From: an uncultured delta proteobacterium | GTDB lineage: Bacteria; Myxococcota_A; Polyangia; Polyangiales; Polyangiaceae | Assembly (NCBI GenBank): GCA_903906315.1 | Contig: CAIVJW010000198.1 | Location: 1 to 45,062 of the forward strand | Reading direction: 5' to 3' | Length of the DNA stretch: 45,062 nt | In this document: piece after piece, positions 26,570-34,706 of the stretch | Layout: each line of letters starts with the position of its first letter | Numbering within the stretch: position 1 is the first letter of the stretch | The notes under the pieces: model-generated | The model's input: the letters and a program-made list of their open reading frames with translations, nothing else | Database searches by the model: none | What the model was told of the DNA's origin: nothing | Program-made: the position numbers and the translations under genes

Positions 26570-27670
26570 TCAGCCCTTCGGCGGCAACATCCGCGGCCCT
26601 GCCGCGTGGCCGCCGGCTCCGACCGGCTTGTGGATCACGAGCGCGCGTCCGGCCTCGCGCCCGTGAGCGTGCGCCTCGGTGCGGCGCGGCCCGCGCGTCC
26701 GGACGTGCGTGATGCGCGGGTGACGCCGCCGGTAGAAGCCGTCGAGATCGGCATCGCGCACCCACACGAGGCCCTGCGCGCGGTTCTCCGTGCGCTGCGC
26801 GCGGAGCTTCTCGAGGAAGCCCGACATCACGCCCGCGAGGTACGTCCGCCGGTCGCGGTCGCCGCGCACGCCGCGCTCGCGCTTGTGCTCGCGCCACAGC
26901 CGCTCGGCCGCGTGGAGCAGGAACGCGTGCACGTACGACGCCATCTCGAGGTTCTCCTTCGTGCCGCAGATCTCGAGCACCGACCCGTGGCGCTGATCGA
27001 GCGGTCGGTACACCGGCACCCAGATCACCTCGACGAAGAAGTGCTCGGCGAGGATGGCCGCGACCAGGCGCTCGTGCTCCCCGGTGCGCCCCGTCGGCGC
27101 GCCGAGGTGGCGGAAGCCGTAGCCCGCCTCGGCGTCGCCGCGCGTCGCGGCCACGTCGAGGTTGTACCGGAGCATGAGCTTCTGCGCGGCCGCCATCGCC
27201 GCCTCGGCCTCGTTCGCGTTCGGGCTGTCGGCGAGCGCGAGCAGCCGTCGGATGCGCTCGAGCACGCGCGCCGACTCGGACCCCTCCGCGGCGCCCTCGC
27301 CGGGCAGGCCCGTCGCGGCCGCGTCGATGCCGAGCCGCGCGCAGAGCTCCCGGAACGCGGGGCCGTGCGCGGCCTCGCTGGTCGCGCCCAGGACCTCGTG
27401 GACGTACTGGTGCGCCATCTCGTGCTTGAGCACCTCGACGACGACGCCCCACGGCCTCTCGAGCACGAGCCCCCGCGACAGCTCGATGGTGCGCACGCCG
27501 GGCACCCAGCGCCCGAGCCGCGTCGACGCCTCGGAGAGCTCGATCGCAGGCTGTGTCAGCGCACGCAGGAAGAACGTCGCGTTGAGGTCCTGCCACGTGC
27601 GGCGGAGCTCGCGCACGAGCGCGGTGGCAAGCTCGGTAGTCAGCTCGGCGACAGGAGCGCGGCGCACCAT
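26570..27670 (-). CDS. SprT-like zinc metalloprotease-type domain fused to DUF2786
   Basis: 366 residues from ATG (complement of 27668-27670). The N-terminal domain (about 10-115) has the SprT-like active-site pattern KHEMAHQYVHE (His83, Glu84, His87) with a third His at 102 in AAHGPAF. SprT/Spartan-type domains are predicted Zn proteases; the eukaryotic Spartan cuts DNA-protein crosslinks. A DUF2786 segment follows (about 137-172: LERIRRLLALADSPNANEAEAAMAAAQKLMLRYNLD). The C-terminal half (about 190-300, HERLVAAILAEHFFVEVIWVPVY... GTKENLEMASYVHAFLL) is the domain usually found behind DUF2786. The open frame extends upstream, but this ATG follows a TGC-TACCAC -10-like element by 6 nt and opens directly into the domain. 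Confidence 0.85.
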   Translation of the reverse strand: MVRRAPVAELTTELATALVRELRRTWQDLNATFFLRALTQPAIELSEASTRLGRWVPGVRTIELSRGLVLERPWGVVVEVLKHEMAHQYVHEVLGATSEAAHGPAFRELCARLGIDAAATGLPGEGAAEGSESARVLERIRRLLALADSPNANEAEAAMAAAQKLMLRYNLDVAATRGDAEAGYGFRHLGAPTGRTGEHERLVAAILAEHFFVEVIWVPVYRPLDQRHGSVLEICGTKENLEMASYVHAFLLHAAERLWREHKRERGVRGDRDRRTYLAGVMSGFLEKLRAQRTENRAQGLVWVRDADLDGFYRRRHPRITHVRTRGPRRTEAHAHGREAGRALVIHKPVGAGGHAAGPRMLPPKG

Positions 27671-27993
27671 CCGACCGTGGTAGCACGGCCGTCCGCGCGC
27701 GCGACGAGCCTCGTGTCGGCGCCACGGGCCGCGTCCGGCCACGAAGCGAGGCCGATCGCGTGGCCCCGCCGGCCGCGGCTCGTCGCCGCCGCGCGTCGTC
27801 GCGACGGAGGCCCGCGCGCCGAGGTGAGAGCGGGCGGCGCGATCCTCGTCCCCCCGCTTCCGGTGGGGAACCGTTCGATCCGTGCGCTGGACGCTGCTCG
27901 TCGCCGTCGCGTGCGCTAGACTCCGCCGTTCTCGCCGTGCCCTCTCCGCACCTCTCCATCGATGACGTCGTCGACGCCCCCTCGGAGGCTCCC
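27671..27993. other. Divergent intergenic region
   Basis: It separates the SprT-like gene (minus) from the first sulfatase-like gene (plus). It contains TGC-TACCAC for the minus gene and TAGACT (27917-27922) for the plus gene. A GTG at 27937, 14 nt after TAGACT and in frame, is an alternative start for the plus gene. Nothing else is supported; the long frames across it are not gene-like. Confidence 0.5.
27677..27682 (-). promoter_or_regulatory. -10-like element TACCAC of the SprT-like gene
   Basis: The minus strand reads CCGTGC-TACCAC then GGTCGG and ATG (27670). The 6-nt gap leaves no room for a ribosome-binding site, so a leaderless transcript is predicted. Confidence 0.4.
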
Positions 27994-29913
27994 GTGCCCC
28001 CCGCGTCTCCGTTTCCCCGCGGCTGGGCCGAGCGCCGGGCGCGCCTCCGCACGTTCGCCAAGGCGCGGCGCCGCTACGGCGTCGTCCTGCTCCTCGCACC
28101 CGTGCTGCTCGTCGTCCTGCTCGACGCGTCCCGGCGCGGCGACCGCATGCTCGGCTTCAGCGCGAGGTACCTCGCGAGCTACGTGGTCGCGATGCTCGAG
28201 AGCGGCGTGCTCTGGGGCCTCCTGCTCTTCGCGGCGTCGGCGCGCAAGGGCCTGTTCCGCTGGCTCTCGGGCTCGCTCTTCGTCGCGCTCGCGACGCTCT
28301 CGCTCGGCGGCCAGCTCTATTTCTATCGCTCCTACTCGGTCTACCTGAACCTCGACGCGACGCTCTTCGGCACGTCCGTCGGCGAGAGCGTCTTCGGCCA
28401 GCTCAAGGCCGACGGAAAGAACTTCCTCCTCTCGACCGCGCCGCCGTTCCTCCTCGCGGGCGTGCTGGTGCTCCTCGGTCGCCTGCTGCTGCGCCCGCGC
28501 CGCACGCGCGCGACGCTGCCGCTCCAGGTCGCGGCGCTCGTGGCCGTCGTGTCGGTGTTCCTGATCCCGTGCTCGTACCGCACGGTCCAGGGGTCGACCC
28601 CCGACGTCATCTACTTCCACGCCCTCGGCGGCCTCGCGAAGCAGCTCTCCGGCGTGCGCACGACGGCGCAGGTCCGGCCCGGGCTGCGCACGCCCGCGAA
28701 GCTCCCGACGCTCACCGCCAGGCCGGCGAACGGCAAGGCGCGCAACGTCCTCTTCGTGCTCACCGAGAGCGTGCGATCGGACGCCTCCTGCTCCGCGCAC
28801 GAGCCGTCCTGCCCGCCGTCGCCCGAGCTGAACGAGCTGCTCCCGGATCGCCTCGCGCTGAGGCAAATGCGATCGAACACCTCGACGACCGCGATCGAGC
28901 TGTCGGTGCTCTGGTCGGGCCTGTCGCCGACCGATCCGCGCGACGCCCTGCACACGGCGCCGCTGATCTTCGACTACGCGCACGCGGCGGGCTTCGACAC
29001 GGCGTACCTGAGCAGCCACCACATGCTCTTCGCCAACTCGCGCCTCTACGTGCAGGATCTGCCGACCTCGCACCAGACCGGCGCCACGGACCTCGACCCG
29101 CTCGCCGACATCGACACCGGCGCGCGCGACGACCTGCTGACCGACCGCGCGAAGCACGACCTCGGCGAGATGACCGAGCCCTTCCTCGCCGTCGTCCACT
29201 ACGGCAACACGCACCTGCCGTACCGCGTGGACCCGGCCGACTCGCCGTTCCAGCCTTCGCTGCCGAGCAAGGCCGAGGCCGACAACGCCGCGTACAAGAA
29301 CTACTACCTGAACGCGGTCCACCTGCAGGACAGGACCATCGCGGACCTCGTCCGCTGGGTGCGGCAAGGCCCGATGGGTGATCGCACCGTCATCGTCTTC
29401 ACGTCCGACCACGGCGAGCAGTTCCGCGAGCACGCGCAGTACGGCCACACCTGCTCGGTCTTCGAGGAGGAGCTGCACGTGCCGTTCTGGGTCGACGCGC
29501 CGCCGGGCTTGCTCACCGCGTCGGAGGTGGCCGCGCTCCGGGCGCTCGAATCCGCGCCGCTCTTCCACCTCGACGTCGCGCCGACGCTGATCGACCTGAT
29601 CGGCCTGCACGAAGCGCCGGAGCTCGCGCGCTTCCTCGCCGCCATGCCGGGCACGAGCCTCGTCCGCGGCGGCCACGACCTCGACAAGGCCGTGCCGGTC
29701 ACCAACTGCTCCGAGATCTGGGGCTGCGCCTTCAAGAACTGGGGCATGATGCGCGGCTTCAAGAAGCTCGCCGCTCGCGAGTGGGAGCGCGACTGGCAGT
29801 GCTACGACGTGGGCGAGGACCCGCTCGAGCGGCACGATCTCGGCCCGGCCGCCTGCGGGGACTTGCCGGCGCTCGCCAACGCATTATACGGCGGCCTCCC
29901 CAGCGCGCCCTAG
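27994..29913 (+). CDS. Membrane-bound sulfatase/LtaS-superfamily enzyme (first of tandem pair)
   Basis: 639 residues. GTG 27994 is chosen because GGAGG (27984-27988) lies 5 nt upstream; GTG 27937 is the alternative. About five N-terminal transmembrane helices (residues 30-200) precede the catalytic domain (about 248-600) outside the cytoplasm. It begins RNVLFVLTES (Glu258, metal ligand type), has SNTSTTAIELSVLWSG (Thr298/Thr299) where LtaS and phosphoethanolamine transferases keep their Thr nucleophile, and TSDHGEQFREHAQYGHT (Asp472, His473). The Cys/Ser-x-Pro-x-Arg motif of true sulfatases is absent, so a phosphotransferase or phosphodiesterase acting on an envelope polymer or lipid is more likely. 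Extra Cys residues suggest disulfides. The next gene is a clear paralogue. Confidence 0.88.
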   Translation: MPPASPFPRGWAERRARLRTFAKARRRYGVVLLLAPVLLVVLLDASRRGDRMLGFSARYLASYVVAMLESGVLWGLLLFAASARKGLFRWLSGSLFVALATLSLGGQLYFYRSYSVYLNLDATLFGTSVGESVFGQLKADGKNFLLSTAPPFLLAGVLVLLGRLLLRPRRTRATLPLQVAALVAVVSVFLIPCSYRTVQGSTPDVIYFHALGGLAKQLSGVRTTAQVRPGLRTPAKLPTLTARPANGKARNVLFVLTESVRSDASCSAHEPSCPPSPELNELLPDRLALRQMRSNTSTTAIELSVLWSGLSPTDPRDALHTAPLIFDYAHAAGFDTAYLSSHHMLFANSRLYVQDLPTSHQTGATDLDPLADIDTGARDDLLTDRAKHDLGEMTEPFLAVVHYGNTHLPYRVDPADSPFQPSLPSKAEADNAAYKNYYLNAVHLQDRTIADLVRWVRQGPMGDRTVIVFTSDHGEQFREHAQYGHTCSVFEEELHVPFWVDAPPGLLTASEVAALRALESAPLFHLDVAPTLIDLIGLHEAPELARFLAAMPGTSLVRGGHDLDKAVPVTNCSEIWGCAFKNWGMMRGFKKLAAREWERDWQCYDVGEDPLERHDLGPAACGDLPALANALYGGLPSAP

Positions 29914-29931
29914 GCGCCTGGCCGACCGTCG

Positions 29932-31902
29932 ATGGCCGAACCCTCCGATCTCACGCCGCCCGCGCCGGCGCCCGGCTCCAGCGCGCCCTCCGCGCGACGC
30001 GAACGCGCCCGCGCCCGCCGTCTCCGGCGCCTCGCGGGCGTCGCCGCGTTGCTCGCTCCGTGGCTCTGGATCATGGCCACCGACTGGTTCCGTCGCCCGC
30101 GCCACCTCCTGCGCTTCGATCGCGTCCACGCTCTCGGCTACGCCGGCGGCTGCGCCGAGTCGCTCGCGCTCTGGTCGGTCCTGCTCTACGTCGCCTCGCG
30201 CAGGCGCGGCCTGCTGCGCGGGCCGGTCGGCGCGATCTTCGTCGCCCTCTACGCGCTGGCCGTCGGCGTCGAGGGCGGTTTCTTCTCGTTTTACAACGTC
30301 TACCTCTCGATCGACGGGCAGCTCCACTCGAAGTCCATCCCCTGGTCGATCCTCGGCACGCTGCCGCTCTCGCGGCCTGCCGTCCTCTTCCAGGTCGTGC
30401 TGGCGGTCGTGCTCGCGCTCGGCTTCCTCCGCGCCGCGCGTCACCTCGTGCGCCCCCGGAAGATCCCGCGGCTGCTCTTCCCCCTCTTCGTGCCGGCCGT
30501 CCTCTTCGCGGTCGTGCGCGTGCCGGTCAGCTACCGGACGATCCAGTCGACGCCCCCCGATCTCATCTACTTCCACGGCGTGACCGCGCTCGTGAAGGAG
30601 CGCCTCGGCCTGACGCACGACTCGCCCGACCTCCGCGTGCAGAAGCGCAGCCCCGAGTCCGTGCCGACGCTCGCGGCCAGGCCCGCGCGCCCGCGCAACG
30701 TGCTCCTCCTGCTTCAGGAGAGCCAGCGCGCGGACGTCACCTGCGTCGAGCACGATCCCGCATGCGACCGGGCGACCCCGCACTCGAACGCGGTCGTGCC
30801 CGACCGGATGCCGCTCCTGCAGATGCGCGCGAACGCCTCGACGACGGCCATCTCGATCTCGAACATCTGGTCGGGCGTGCGACCGACCGAGAGCCGCGAC
30901 CTGCTGCACTCGGTGCCGCTCATGTGGGACTACGCGCGCGCCGCGGGCTACGACACCGCCTACTGGACGAGCCAGAACCTGATGTTCGGCAACGCGCGCC
31001 TCTACGTGCAAGACATCCCCGTCTCGCACCGCTGCGTGGCGACCGAGCTCGACTCGATGGCCGACCTCGACACGGGCGCGCGCGACGACCTCGCGTCCGA
31101 CCGCGCGATCGAGCTGTGGTCGCAGCTGAAGGAGCCCTTCTTCGCGGTCGTGCACTACTCGGCGAACCACTGGCCGTACATCTACGACCCGGCTCACGCG
31201 CCCTTCCAGCCCGCGGAGCTGAGCAAGGCGGCCGACAAGAACGAGGAGTTCAAGAACTACTACAAGGACGTCGTCTACCTGTCCGACATGGCCGTCGCGA
31301 AGCTGCTGAAGCACGTGCGGTCCACCGACAGCGGGCAGCGCACGGTCGTCGTCTACACCTCGGATCATGGCGAGGCGTTTCGTGAGCACTGGCAGCTCGG
31401 CCACACGAGCGCGATCTACGACGAGGAGATCCTCGTCCCCACGTGGGTGGATGCGCCGCCGGGCACGCTCTCGGAGAGCGAGAGGGCGAGCCTCGAGAGC
31501 GCGAAGAACGATCTCGTCTGGCACCTCGACCTCGCGCCGACGTTCCTCGATCTCCTCGGCGTGTGGGACGACCCTGCGCTCGCGTCGTACCGCGCGCGCA
31601 TGATGGGTCACCCGATCACGCGCCCCGAGCGCACCGTCGAGCCCGTGCCGATCACGAACTGCACCTGGGTCTGGGAGTGCTCGTTCCGCAACTGGGGCAT
31701 GATGCAGGGCCCCATGAAGATCGAGGCCCGCGAGTGGGACGGCGAGTTCCACTGCTTCAACGTGCTCGACGACCCGGAGGAGCTCCAGAACCTCGGCGAG
31801 GCCGCCTGCGCGCCGCTGCCCGCGCTCGCGCGGCAGGTCTATCATGTGATGCCGAACGTCACGCCGCCGGGCCGCGCGCCCGTCGACTGGGGCAAGCACT
31901 GA
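29932..31902 (+). CDS. Membrane-bound sulfatase/LtaS-superfamily enzyme (second of tandem pair)
   Basis: 656 residues starting 18 nt after the first paralogue, so probably co-transcribed. It has the same architecture: N-terminal helices (about 35-200), PVSYRTIQSTPPDLIYFHG as a conserved bridge shared with the first copy (SYRTVQGSTPDVIYFHA), then RNVLLLLQESQRAD (Glu263), ANASTTAISISNIWSG (Thr304/Thr305) and TSDHGEAFREHWQLGHT (Asp478, His479). Both copies share LYVQD, LADIDTGARDDL/MADLDTGARDDL, VDAPPG, HLD(V/L)APT and NWGMM. As in copy one, the sulfatase formylglycine motif is missing and the Thr cluster is the likely nucleophile. The two may act on related substrates or in sequence, but this is inference. 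Confidence 0.88.
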   Translation: MAEPSDLTPPAPAPGSSAPSARRERARARRLRRLAGVAALLAPWLWIMATDWFRRPRHLLRFDRVHALGYAGGCAESLALWSVLLYVASRRRGLLRGPVGAIFVALYALAVGVEGGFFSFYNVYLSIDGQLHSKSIPWSILGTLPLSRPAVLFQVVLAVVLALGFLRAARHLVRPRKIPRLLFPLFVPAVLFAVVRVPVSYRTIQSTPPDLIYFHGVTALVKERLGLTHDSPDLRVQKRSPESVPTLAARPARPRNVLLLLQESQRADVTCVEHDPACDRATPHSNAVVPDRMPLLQMRANASTTAISISNIWSGVRPTESRDLLHSVPLMWDYARAAGYDTAYWTSQNLMFGNARLYVQDIPVSHRCVATELDSMADLDTGARDDLASDRAIELWSQLKEPFFAVVHYSANHWPYIYDPAHAPFQPAELSKAADKNEEFKNYYKDVVYLSDMAVAKLLKHVRSTDSGQRTVVVYTSDHGEAFREHWQLGHTSAIYDEEILVPTWVDAPPGTLSESERASLESAKNDLVWHLDLAPTFLDLLGVWDDPALASYRARMMGHPITRPERTVEPVPITNCTWVWECSFRNWGMMQGPMKIEAREWDGEFHCFNVLDDPEELQNLGEAACAPLPALARQVYHVMPNVTPPGRAPVDWGKH

Positions 31903-31941
31903 CGGGGCGCGCGCCGCGCGGGCGAGGGGCCACGCGCGGTC

Positions 31942-31988
31942 GCTGAAGCCATGGCCGCGCGGCACCGCGCGACGGCCCGGCCATCAGC
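31942..31988. terminator. Inverted repeat between convergent genes
   Basis: GCTGA (31942-31946) plus TGGCCG (31952-31957), with a 5-nt bulge, pairs with CGGCCATCAGC (31978-31988). An inner GC hairpin fills the loop. It is located between the second sulfatase-like gene (ends 31902) and the minus-strand Cys-rich gene (ends 31998). Confidence 0.4.
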
Positions 31989-31997
31989 CTCGGCGCG

Positions 31998-32738
31998 TCA
32001 CTTCTTGTTGCACGTGTGGTCCGTGCAGGCCTGGCCCGGCCCGCACTGCGAGTTGGCGAGGCACTGCACGCACTCGCCAACGCTCGGATCGCAGATCGGC
32101 GTCGCGCCGCCGCACTGTGCCTGGGTGAAGCACTTCACGCAGCGGCCGTTGAAGCACGAGCTGATCGCTCCGCCCTGGGTCGGGCAGGGAGCGTCCGCGG
32201 TGCACTCCGCGCAGAAGTGCGCCGTCGGGTCGCAGTGCGAGGCCGCGCCGTTCTTGCAGTCCGTGTCGCTGCCGCACGCCGAGGCGCACGTGTGGTCGTA
32301 CTGCGAGCAGACCTTCTGCGCGTCGCACTCGAACGGAGTGCCGCACTCCGCGCAGCTCCCGAACACGCAGATCGGCTTGCCGGCGTCCTTGCAGTCGGTG
32401 TCGGCGAAGCACTCCATGCAGCCGAGCCCCGGGTCGCAGACCTTGCCGTCGGGGCAGCCGCCGCACGGCGCGCCGCCGGAGCCGCCGGACCCTCCGCTGC
32501 CCCCCATGCCCGCGGACCCGCCCGTGCCGGTCGACGTGCTCCCCGTGGTCGTGCCCGTGCCCGTCGCGCCGCCGCTGCCGCCGGTGCCCGTCGACGTCGT
32601 CGCGCTGCCGCCGGTGCCCGCGCCGTTGCCGTCGCCGCTCGTGGCCGCCGGTTCGGACTTCTTGCAGCTCGTCGCCGAGCCCACGGCCGCGCACAGCGCG
32701 AGCGCACCGAGGAAGAGAACACCTCTCGACAGAGACAT
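31998..32738 (-). CDS. Cys-rich lipoprotein with Gly/Thr linker
   Basis: 246 residues. The signal sequence ends in ATSC (Cys25), the putative lipid-anchored Cys. A Gly/Ser/Thr linker (about 32-92) with repeated GTGGS and GSGGS units separates it from a Cys-rich region of about 150 residues. The Cys-rich part has repeating units of the form C..D.DC......C......C..C, for example CMECFADTDCKDAGKPICVFGSCAEC and CVKCFTQAQCGGATPIC, a type common in myxobacterial secreted proteins. With more than 20 Cys it is probably heavily disulfide-bonded outside the cell. Function unknown. A CGG-TAGGCC element lies upstream with GGAG before the ATG. Confidence 0.85.
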   Translation of the reverse strand: MSLSRGVLFLGALALCAAVGSATSCKKSEPAATSGDGNGAGTGGSATTSTGTGGSGGATGTGTTTGSTSTGTGGSAGMGGSGGSGGSGGAPCGGCPDGKVCDPGLGCMECFADTDCKDAGKPICVFGSCAECGTPFECDAQKVCSQYDHTCASACGSDTDCKNGAASHCDPTAHFCAECTADAPCPTQGGAISSCFNGRCVKCFTQAQCGGATPICDPSVGECVQCLANSQCGPGQACTDHTCNKK

Positions 32739-32912
32739 CGCGTCGCTCCGGCGCCGGCCTACCGGCGCAAAGGGGGGGCGGCCGTTGCCTCCCCCGAAGG
32801 GCCTATCGCGTCGGGCGCTTCCGCGCCCACCGCATCGCTCGACGGTAGCCCGGCGGTCGCCGCGCTTCCAGAGCGGGCGCGTAACGGGCGACGAGGAGAC
32901 GCCCTCGCCTCG

Positions 32913-34040
32913 TCACTCGGGGAAGGCCAGCTGGATGTCCTTCGACGCGACGCCGGCGCCGGTGAAGTACATCTTCTTGCAGTTGCCGGTCGGCACGGCC
33001 CGGGCGAGCTGCGGGTAGTCCATGAAGGCGGTGAACGGGTCCCCGAGGTGCTCGCGCCACGCGGCGCGCTGGACCCCCGCCTGCTCGTCCCAGAAGTAAA
33101 GCGTCAGCAGGTCGGCCGCGAGGCCGGTCGGCTGGCGGCGCTTGCCGTTCGACGCGTCGAGCTCGGCCCCGCCGAACGTCTCCGCCGTCGCGGTCCACGC
33201 GGCGCTCGGGCTCGCGTGCTCGGCCACGTGGATCGTGGTCTTCGCGGCGGCCGAGTACACCGAGTAGACGAGCAGCCCGTCGTCGTTCGACAGGACGGGA
33301 TCGTTGATCGAGTCGCCCGCCGCGATCGCGCCGTTGATCGCGGCGAACGGCGCCGGATCCGGCGTGCCCTCGAAGGCCTCGACGCGCGTCTTGCGCTTGA
33401 GCTGCCCGAGCTTCTTCTTGTCGGCGGAGACCCCGACCAGGCGCAGCCCGTCGGGGCTGAGCGCGACGCGATCCATCGCGTACCAACCCGCCGCCACCGG
33501 CAGGGTGCGGATCACGTCGAACGGGTTCACCGAGTCGGTGCGGTCCGAGTAGCGGACCTCGCCGGCTGCCGGCGACAGGAAGGCGATGGTGAGCTCGTCG
33601 GGCGTGATCGACCCGAGCAGGTCGTCCGCCCCGGTCGCGATCACGGGCTTGCCGCCGGGGACCACCGTCCAGTTCGTGTTGATCGAGCACACGTACGAGA
33701 TGCCCTGGCCGCCCTGGCCCTGCTGGCCGCCCTGGCCCTGACCGCCCGTGCCGGCGCCACCCTGGTTGCCGCCGCCGCCGGCGCTCCCACCGGTGCCCTG
33801 GTTGCCGCCGCCCGCGCCGGTGCCGCCGGTGCCCTGGCCGTTGCCGCCCTGCTCGCCGCCGCCCTGTCCGGTGCCGCCGGCGCTCGTGGTGGTGGCGCCG
33901 TGACCGTTCGCCGCGCCAGCGCTCTTGTCGTCGGTGCTCTTGCAGCCGCCCGCGCCCAGCGCGGCGACGCACAGCAGCGCCGTGGCGCCGCCGAGGAGTC
34001 GAAGCGAGCTGCCCATCTCGAGTCGAAGGAGGTCGTTCAT
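32913..34040 (-). CDS. Lipoprotein with Gly-rich linker and TolB/PD40-like beta-propeller region
   Basis: 375 residues. The signal sequence ends in AGGC (Cys33). A long Gly/Gln/Asn linker (about 50-110; DNA about 33700-33900) of repeated GGNQGTGG-like units follows. The remaining part shows WD40-like (PD40) strands: LGSITPDELTIAFLSPAAGEVRYSDR, DRVALSPDGLRLVGVSADKKKL, NDPVLSNDDGLLVYSVYSA and ADLLTLYFWDE, the S-x-D-x-L-x-x-x-F pattern of TolB-type propellers. It is about four blades long, short for a full propeller. Location is probably the outer surface or periplasm. The function is unknown; binding of protein or carbohydrate is only an inference. Confidence 0.83.
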   Translation of the reverse strand: MNDLLRLEMGSSLRLLGGATALLCVAALGAGGCKSTDDKSAGAANGHGATTTSAGGTGQGGGEQGGNGQGTGGTGAGGGNQGTGGSAGGGGNQGGAGTGGQGQGGQQGQGGQGISYVCSINTNWTVVPGGKPVIATGADDLLGSITPDELTIAFLSPAAGEVRYSDRTDSVNPFDVIRTLPVAAGWYAMDRVALSPDGLRLVGVSADKKKLGQLKRKTRVEAFEGTPDPAPFAAINGAIAAGDSINDPVLSNDDGLLVYSVYSAAAKTTIHVAEHASPSAAWTATAETFGGAELDASNGKRRQPTGLAADLLTLYFWDEQAGVQRAAWREHLGDPFTAFMDYPQLARAVPTGNCKKMYFTGAGVASKDIQLAFPE

Positions 34041-34137
34041 GGCATCCGGGCGCCGCGAGGCGCGAAGGGAGAAGAAAGCGTGTCCTCGGCGGGTCGTAGC
34101 GGCCGGCAGCCAGGGGGCCGCCCGCCGCGCTCGGACG

Positions 34138-34599
34138 TCACTTCGCGGGGTTGGCGCAGCCCTGCGTGCGGGCGTTCTCGTCGAGGCACACGTCGTCCGC
34201 CGTCATGCACAGGCCGTCTTGCAGCTTGCCGGACTTGTTGAGGCAGCCGGTCGCCGCGTACTGCGTCTTGCCGTCGTCGCACACGCAGCAAACCGGCAGG
34301 CAGTTGAGCGCCACCGTGCAGGCTTCGCACTCCTTGTGGTTGCAGCCCGGCACCTTCTTGATGGCCACGAGGTCGCAGGTGCCGTTGTCCGTCGGGCTGG
34401 CCCACACGCTGCCGCCGGCCGTCACGCACACCTCGTTGCCGCCCGTCTGGCCGCCCGCGCCGGCATCCTTCTTGGTCGTCGTCGCCGTGGAGTGGGTCGT
34501 GCTGGACGTCGTGTCGGAGGCGGTGTCCCCGTCCCCGCAGCCCCAGGCTGCACCGACGAGGCACGTGACGAGCGCGATAATGGGAGTCCGAAGGCGCAT
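34138..34599 (-). CDS. Small Cys-rich lipoprotein
   Basis: 153 residues from ATG (complement of 34597-34599), preceded by GGGGAAAGGG as ribosome-binding site and about 45 nt below a GTG-TAGGCT -10-like element. The signal sequence ends in AWGC (Cys21), then a Thr/Ser-rich linker with KKDAGAGGQTGG. The C-terminal 100 residues contain about 12 Cys, arranged CNHKECEACTVALNCLPVCCVCDDGK and GCLNKSGKLQDGLCMTADDVCLDENARTQGC. I do not recognise the fold. It is likely extracytoplasmic with disulfides. A longer frame continues upstream but without signal-peptide logic. Confidence 0.8.
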   Translation of the reverse strand: MRLRTPIIALVTCLVGAAWGCGDGDTASDTTSSTTHSTATTTKKDAGAGGQTGGNEVCVTAGGSVWASPTDNGTCDLVAIKKVPGCNHKECEACTVALNCLPVCCVCDDGKTQYAATGCLNKSGKLQDGLCMTADDVCLDENARTQGCANPAK

Positions 34600-34706
34600 G
34601 GTAAGCCCTTTCCCCGGTCTGCGGACCGGCTGGCTCCAGCCTACACGATGGATTCGGATCGCGGTAGGCGCGGCGCGCGCGCTTCGCGGGGGCGCGAGTG
34701 CGCTGG

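Noticed and set aside
27994-31902. Annotation of the tandem enzymes as true sulfatases
   Set aside because: The formylglycine C/S-x-P-x-R motif is absent; only the superfamily fold and metal motifs are shared.
33700-33900. Apparent tandem DNA repeat in the Gly-rich region
   Set aside because: It is the codon-level footprint of the Gly/Gln/Asn linker of the lipoprotein gene, not an independent repeat element.
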